A stretch of 11,624 nucleotides of DNA. Source: Sphingobacterium thalpophilum (GTDB taxonomy: Bacteria; Bacteroidota; Bacteroidia; Flavobacteriales; Flavobacteriaceae). The first letter of the stretch is position 1. Each line of letters opens with the position of its first letter. The notes below the pieces were generated by a model. It did no database searches. It saw only the letters and a list, made by a program, of their open reading frames with translations, and was not told where the DNA came from. Where the stretch lies: positions 1-11,624 of the forward strand of contig CALQBR020000012.1 in the NCBI GenBank assembly GCA_943328865.2, written 5' to 3'. Positions 7,735-11,624 of the stretch are shown here, piece by piece. Both the position numbers and the translations under genes were made by a program.

Positions 7735-8994
7735 TTAAGAAACATCAACCGTAGTTCTGTTGGCAATTTCTTTGTAAGTTCCATTTTCTAATTTCTCACG
7801 AATGGCTTCAAAAGCTGTTAAGGTTTCGTCGATATCAGCAATAGTATGAGAAGCTGTAGGAATCATTCTTAATAAAATCATCCCTTTTGGAATAACTGGA
7901 TACACCACTATCGACAGGAAGATTCCGTAATTTTCACGCAAGTCATTCACCATAATCATGGCTTCTGGAATACTGCCTTCTAAATAAACTGGAGTAACAC
8001 AAGTATTGGTATCCCCAATATTAAATCCTTTATCTTTCAATCCACTTTGTAACGCATTAACATTCTCCCAAAGTTTGTCTTTTAAAGCAGATGAATTACG
8101 CAATAGTTCCAATCGTTTTAATGAACCTACCGTTTGAATCATAGGCAGGGCTTTAGCAAACATTTGTGAACGCAAGTTATATTTTAGGTAATCAATAATA
8201 TCTTTATCAGCTGCTACAAAGGCACCAATATTAGCCATAGATTTGGCAAATGTAGAAAAGTACACATCAATGTCATCTTGAACCCCTTGCTCTTCTCCTG
8301 CTCCAGCACCTGTTTTACCAAGCGTACCAAAACCGTGTGCATCATCCACTAGCAAACGGAAATTGTATTTTTGCTTCATGGCAACAATCTCTTTCAATTT
8401 ACCTTGTTGCCCACGCATTCCAAATACCCCTTCGGTAATAAATAAAATACCACCACCAGTAGTTTCAGCCATTTTAGTGGCCCGTTGCAGGTTTTTCTCC
8501 ATACTTTCAATATCGTTGTGTCGGTAGGTAAATCGTTTTCCCATATGTAAACGCACCCCATCAATAATGCAAGCGTGCGCGTCAACGTCATATACAATGA
8601 TGTCATTTTTAGTCACCAATGCGTCAATAATAGAAACCATTCCTTGGTAACCAAAATTCAATAGATAGGCCGATTCTTTCATTACAAAATCAGCCAATTC
8701 ATTCTCTAATTGTTCGTGGTATTTGGTGTGTCCGCTCATCATTCGCGCACCCATCGGGTAAGCTGCACCATAAGCAATAGCTGCATCTGTATCGGCTTGA
8801 CGCACTTCAGGATGATTAGCTAGACCTAAGTAATCATTCAAACTCCAGTTCAAAATATTTTTTCCGTGAAATTGCATTCTTGGTCCTAATTCACCTTCTA
8901 ATTTTGGAAATACAAAATACCCTTCCGCTTGTGAAGCCCATCTTCCTAATGGCCCCTTATTGTTCTGAATTCTTTCGAATAAATCTTTTACCAT
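7735..8994 (-). CDS. PLP-dependent alpha-oxoamine synthase family enzyme (serine palmitoyltransferase / cysteate acyltransferase / Kbl-like)
   Basis: This 419-residue fold-type I PLP enzyme condenses an amino acid with an acyl thioester, releasing CO2 or, in Kbl, running the glycine/acetyl-CoA reaction. Visible active-site features are His140 (DAHACIIDG, the histidine stacking on PLP), Asp217 and His220 in VDDAHGFG, the Schiff-base Lys251 in STFAKSMANIG, and Arg376 (LLRM), at the position of the substrate-carboxylate arginine. STFAKSMANIG and the overall pattern are closest in memory to Bacteroidota serine palmitoyltransferase (GTFSKSLASIGGF) rather than to BioF or Kbl. In Flavobacterium a paralogue makes capnine, the sulfonolipid base, from cysteate; either lipid role is possible. 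Length is normal, plus a short polar tail after residue 400. The ATG at 8994 lies 38 bases from a promoter box. No other lipid gene is adjacent. Family firm; substrate unresolved. Confidence 0.87.
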   Translation of the reverse strand: MVKDLFERIQNNKGPLGRWASQAEGYFVFPKLEGELGPRMQFHGKNILNWSLNDYLGLANHPEVRQADTDAAIAYGAAYPMGARMMSGHTKYHEQLENELADFVMKESAYLLNFGYQGMVSIIDALVTKNDIIVYDVDAHACIIDGVRLHMGKRFTYRHNDIESMEKNLQRATKMAETTGGGILFITEGVFGMRGQQGKLKEIVAMKQKYNFRLLVDDAHGFGTLGKTGAGAGEEQGVQDDIDVYFSTFAKSMANIGAFVAADKDIIDYLKYNLRSQMFAKALPMIQTVGSLKRLELLRNSSALKDKLWENVNALQSGLKDKGFNIGDTNTCVTPVYLEGSIPEAMIMVNDLRENYGIFLSIVVYPVIPKGMILLRMIPTASHTIADIDETLTAFEAIREKLENGTYKEIANRTTVDVS

Positions 8995-9032
8995 AATGTA
9001 TTGACGTATTATATAAATTTTTAAAACAGCAA

Positions 9033-9040
9033 CAAAAATA
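9033..9040 (-). promoter_or_regulatory. Bacteroidota -7 box for the alpha-oxoamine synthase gene
   Basis: On the - strand the bases read TATTTTTG, an exact TAnnTTTG match, ending 38 bases before the start codon at 8994. No convincing TTG -33 element is seen at the right distance, so the call is moderate. Confidence 0.4.
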
Positions 9041-9151
9041 ATTATTTATAATTTATTATAGACTTGAAAGCAAACTTATTTTAGTGCTATTTACCTGTCT
9101 TTTCTGTAAAAAAAACACGCCACACTTACCGAAAATCAAACAAAAAACACA

Positions 9152-9181
9152 TTATTTATTCTATTTAAAAATCTATCTTTG
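9152..9181 (+). promoter_or_regulatory. Bacteroidota-type promoter for the NYN-domain gene
   Basis: TATCTTTG (9174-9181) matches TAnnTTTG exactly and ends 44 bases before the ATG at 9226. A weak -33 element, TTA (9152-9154), lies 19 bases upstream. This and the opposing box at 9033-9040 lie in the 231-base gap between the two divergent genes; the rest of that gap shows only AT-rich sequence. Confidence 0.5.
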
Positions 9182-9225
9182 GTTAATGAATACACTAAAA
9201 AGTTCTTTCAAAATAAAATAGAAAA

Positions 9226-9999
9226 ATGGCACAAGACAATCCAGAATTAAAACTTGCCGTACTCATCGATGCGGATAATGTACCCTATAGCAATGTAAAA
9301 GGCATGATGGAGGAAATTGCCAAATTTGGAACCCCTACTACCAAACGTATATATGCCGATTGGACCAAACCCAATGCCGGAGGTTGGAAAAGTGTATTGC
9401 TTGAACACGCCATTACCCCTATTCAGCAATACAGCTACACGGTAGGTAAAAATTCGTCTGATTCAGCGATGATTATCGATGCGATGGATTTACTGTATTC
9501 TGATAAAGTCGATGGGTTTTGTATTGTATCGAGTGATTCCGATTTTACTCGATTGGCTATCCGTCTTCGGGAATCAGGGATGAAAGTAATTGGCATTGGT
9601 GAAAAGAAAACACCCAATTCCTTTATTGTAGCTTGTGACCGATTTGTTTATATTGAGGTACTAGATGGTGCTATCAAGAAAAAATTGCCTAAACGATCCA
9701 CCGACACAAAAAAGCCAATTGAGAAACCCCTAGAAAAATCACTTAGTAAAATTGACCTGCATACCATTGAACTCATTGAAACTACCATAGAAGACATTTG
9801 CGATGATGATGGATGGGCTTTTTTAGGGGATGTAGGGAATCTAATTGTTAAGAAAAAACCAGAATTTGACCCTCGTAATTATGGTTTTACCAAATTGACC
9901 CCCATGCTAAAGTCACTAACGGATATTCTCGAAATAGACGAACGAGAATCCGAAAAAAAAGGAATAAAACACGTTTATGTACGTTTGCGATTCAGTTAA
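9226..9999 (+). CDS. NYN-domain (LabA/DUF88-like, PIN-fold) protein with C-terminal OST-HTH/LOTUS-like domain
   Basis: A 257-residue cytoplasmic protein. Residues 8-145 form a NYN domain, a PIN-like fold typical of metal-dependent ribonucleases. Its acidic residues are all present: Asp15 and Asp17 in LIDADN, Asp79 and Asp85 in SSDSAMIIDAMD, and Asp104 and Asp106 in VSSDSDF. A basic, proline-rich linker (about 150-172, many Lys) leads to a C-terminal domain (about 178-255) with the winged-helix pattern of OST-HTH/LOTUS modules, including DDGWAFLGDVGN, DPRNYGFTKLTPML and a closing YVRLR strand. LOTUS domains bind RNA (notably G-rich or structured RNA), so a single-protein RNA-processing role is a reasonable inference. 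The family is common in bacteria but mostly uncharacterised. It has its own promoter and no partner gene, so nothing here points to a toxin-antitoxin pair. Confidence 0.88.
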   Translation: MAQDNPELKLAVLIDADNVPYSNVKGMMEEIAKFGTPTTKRIYADWTKPNAGGWKSVLLEHAITPIQQYSYTVGKNSSDSAMIIDAMDLLYSDKVDGFCIVSSDSDFTRLAIRLRESGMKVIGIGEKKTPNSFIVACDRFVYIEVLDGAIKKKLPKRSTDTKKPIEKPLEKSLSKIDLHTIELIETTIEDICDDDGWAFLGDVGNLIVKKKPEFDPRNYGFTKLTPMLKSLTDILEIDERESEKKGIKHVYVRLRFS

Positions 10000-10100
10000 A
10001 TCCCCATCTTTTAGATAAAAAGTGAAATTGAAAGTGAAACTCTGATTGAAATGATAGAATTGTTTCCAATTAAAACCATAGTGCCCTTTCCATTAGATGT

Positions 10101-10136
10101 TAACAATAAAAAAGGTCAAAAGTCTAACAATTGTTA
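10101..10136. repeat. Palindrome with a repeated TAACAAT half-site
   Basis: TAACAATTGTTA (10125-10136) is a perfect 12-base palindrome. TAACAAT occurs again at 10101-10107 in the same direction, and TTAACAAT (10100-10107) is complementary to ATTGTTAA (10130-10137). The arrangement lies between convergent genes, where a promoter operator would be unexpected. It may be a protein-binding site or simply AT-rich chance. Confidence 0.4.
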
Positions 10137-10147
10137 ATGTTATTTAA

Positions 10148-10173
10148 AAATCAAAAAAATGATTTATTTTTTT
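10148..10173. terminator. Weak intrinsic terminator between the NYN gene and the bicarbonate permease gene
   Basis: A 6-bp stem, AAATCA (10148-10153) with TGATTT (10160-10165), encloses an A6 loop and is followed on the + strand by T7 (10167-10173). On the - strand the same stem is followed by a short T-run. It is AT-rich and weak, but lies between the two convergent stops (9999 and 10212), where a shared terminator is expected. Confidence 0.35.
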
Positions 10174-10211
10174 GGATTATAAAAAATTCGGCATCAAAAA
10201 GTATTTCTTCC

Positions 10212-11174
10212 TTAACTTCCTAATATTATTGAAAAATAAATAGGCATTCCAAAAGTGATATTGAATGGAAAAGTTACCGCCAAAGCCATAGGTAGAAAAA
10301 TACCTGGATTCGCCTTTGGAACTGCTATTTTCATAGCTGCTGGAACGGCAATGTACGAAGCACTTGATGCCAATACTGCAAAAATAAAGCGATTCCCAAT
10401 GTCATCGGTAACAAATTGACTTAAAAAAGCAATCCCACAACCATTAATAATTGGAAAAATAACTGCAAAAAAGACGCTATACCAACCGCTCTTGAAAAAA
10501 TCATTCAATTTATGACCACTTACAATTCCCATATCTAATAAAAATAACGCTAAAAACCCTTTAAAAATATCTGTAGTAAAAGGCTTAATACCCAATGCTT
10601 GTTGCTCACTCGCTAAAAATCCAATTACTAAACTACCCAAGATTAACAACACACTTCCATTTGTAAAGGAATGTTTAACAATAGTGCCCATACTCGTTTT
10701 TTGTTCTTTTTCTTTACTATACAAGCGTATCAAAATTACCCCTATAATAATCGCAGGCGCCTCCATTAAGGCCATTACCGCAACCATGTGACCGCTGAAG
10801 CTATAATTTTGAATTTCTAAAAAAGAAATAGCAGTTACAAAAGTTACCGCACTAACGGAACCATATGCCGCCGCAATGGCACCCGAATTCTCGATAGAAT
10901 ACTTTTTCTTTAAAATAAAAAAAGTGTACAAGGGAATTAATCCCGCAATCGATACTCCAAATACAATAGCCCAAAGGATATCTGCGGTAAAATGACTGTG
11001 AGCCAATTCTTGTCCTCCTTTAAAACCAATTGAAAAAAGGAGGTATAGCGAAATGAATTTCGAAGTGTTTTCAGGGATTTTTAAGTCACTTTTTACATAG
11101 ACGGCTATAATTCCCAATACAAAAAACAACAAAGCTGGATTCGTTAAATTATCTAACAATAAACTAAAATTCAT
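10212..11174 (-). CDS. SbtA-family sodium-dependent bicarbonate permease
   Basis: A 320-residue inner-membrane protein with about ten hydrophobic segments. Its landmarks match the SbtA family (formerly DUF897): IPE (33-35), IGFKGG (49-54), GSVSAVTF (105-112) and MEAPAI (137-142). The C-terminal half has SASYIAVPAA (281-290), then VPKANPGIFLPMAL and TFPFNITFGMPIY. Cyanobacterial SbtA imports bicarbonate with sodium and has two inverted five-helix repeats; positions 97-120 and 275-300 here would carry the matching substrate-binding loops. Outside cyanobacteria the transport role is assumed. No gene for the PII-like regulator SbtB is next to it. The ATG at 11174 lies 37 bases after the dihydroorotase stop with no promoter between them, so the two genes probably share a transcript. 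Family strong, substrate inferred. Confidence 0.9.
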   Translation of the reverse strand: MNFSLLLDNLTNPALLFFVLGIIAVYVKSDLKIPENTSKFISLYLLFSIGFKGGQELAHSHFTADILWAIVFGVSIAGLIPLYTFFILKKKYSIENSGAIAAAYGSVSAVTFVTAISFLEIQNYSFSGHMVAVMALMEAPAIIIGVILIRLYSKEKEQKTSMGTIVKHSFTNGSVLLILGSLVIGFLASEQQALGIKPFTTDIFKGFLALFLLDMGIVSGHKLNDFFKSGWYSVFFAVIFPIINGCGIAFLSQFVTDDIGNRFIFAVLASSASYIAVPAAMKIAVPKANPGIFLPMALAVTFPFNITFGMPIYFSIILGS

Positions 11175-11211
11175 ATTCTGATACTATTTAAAATTATTTG
11201 GTACTTTTTGA

Positions 11212-11624
11212 TTATCTAATCTTTTCGAACTTTAATCTTTTTCCTTTCACCTCTGTCTTGACAATTCCTTTATCATATACCACATGTCCATTAACAAAAG
11301 TAGAATGAATGCTGCTTTTAAAAACTTGTCCTAAAAAAGGAGACCATTGGCATTTATATAAAATGGAGGAAGGAATAACTTCTTGTTGCTTATTTAAATC
11401 CACTAAAACTAAATCGGCAAAATACCCCTCCCGAATATAACCTCTTTCTTTTATTCTGTATATTTCAGCAACATTATGGCTCATTTTTTCCACTACTTTC
11501 TCCAAAGGAATTTCTCCACGATGAGATAATTCTAACATTGCTAAAAGCGCATGTTGCACTAACGGACCACCTGAATGCGCCTGAAAATAGTTCCCTGTTT
11601 TTTCCTCAATAGTATGAGGAGCAT
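11212..11624 (-). CDS. pyrC: Dihydroorotase, class I type (C-terminal 137 residues, 5' end outside window)
   Basis: Dihydroorotase closes carbamoyl-aspartate to dihydroorotate in pyrimidine synthesis. The frame is open to the window edge, and the partial codon there ends in AT, consistent with the His of DHAPH. The visible part starts APHTIEEK, the end of the conserved active-site DHAPH motif, and continues with the substrate-binding-type SGGPLVQHALLAMLE, then ISHNVAE-like KMSHNVAEIY, and finally the amidohydrolase C-terminal beta segment (GYIREGYFADLVLVDL ... FVNGHVVYDKG). This matches the Bacteroidota amidohydrolase form of the enzyme. The residue before SGGP is His where many homologues have Pro. 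The GTG at 11559 is an internal Val in the conserved region, not a start. The bicarbonate permease follows 37 bases downstream. Confidence 0.9.
   Translation of the reverse strand, partial: APHTIEEKTGNYFQAHSGGPLVQHALLAMLELSHRGEIPLEKVVEKMSHNVAEIYRIKERGYIREGYFADLVLVDLNKQQEVIPSSILYKCQWSPFLGQVFKSSIHSTFVNGHVVYDKGIVKTEVKGKRLKFEKIR

Noticed and set aside
9226..9999. NYN protein as the toxin of a toxin-antitoxin pair
   Set aside because: No small partner gene lies on either side, and the protein has its own RNA-binding-type tail.
10015..10137. 40-codon open stretch in the same frame as the NYN gene, just after its stop, with repeated GTGAAA units
   Set aside because: Two stops (9997 and 10012) separate it from the gene, the NYN protein already ends in a complete domain, and the only ATG (10051) gives 28 residues without motifs.
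1..11624. Mobile element, CRISPR array, tRNA or defence island
   Set aside because: No transposase, regularly spaced repeats, tRNA-like sequence or defence-family motifs were seen; composition looks uniform across the window.

Overview
The window looks like a chromosomal stretch from a member of the Bacteroidota, most likely Flavobacterium or a close relative. The reasons are the AT-rich sequence, promoters of the Bacteroidota type (TAnnTTTG), the lack of clear Shine-Dalgarno sites, a signal peptide ending YAQ, an alpha/beta-fused 2-oxoacid dehydrogenase E1, and a serine-palmitoyltransferase-like enzyme. These assignments rest on recognising motifs by eye; no database search was run.

Left part, + strand: the C-terminal half of uvrA (1-1371, start outside the window), then after 25 bases a LOG-type Rossmann protein (1397-2125). 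Next comes a large exported protein (2226-5054) with its own promoter and a TTG start. Its N-terminal half resembles M1 aminopeptidases that have lost the zinc site, and its C-terminal third looks like an outer-membrane beta-barrel. It is followed by a single-chain E1 component of a branched-chain-type 2-oxoacid dehydrogenase (5241-7640). That transcript ends in a strong hairpin shared with the convergent gene.

Right part: an alpha-oxoamine synthase family enzyme (7735-8994, - strand; sphingolipid or sulfonolipid type) is divergent from a NYN nuclease-like protein with a C-terminal OST-HTH/LOTUS-like domain (9226-9999, + strand). Converging on the latter from the right edge is a probable two-gene - strand operon: the C-terminus of dihydroorotase (pyrC, 11212-11624, start outside the window) followed 37 bases later by an SbtA-family bicarbonate permease (10212-11174).

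Most genes are housekeeping or metabolic and appear to be independent units. No mobile element, CRISPR array, RNA gene or recognisable defence cassette is visible. All intergenic gaps are under 300 bases. The most unusual items are the apparently zinc-less M1/barrel fusion, the exchanged Asp/Asn metal ligands in the E1 thiamine-diphosphate site, and the pairing of a bicarbonate permease with pyrimidine synthesis.
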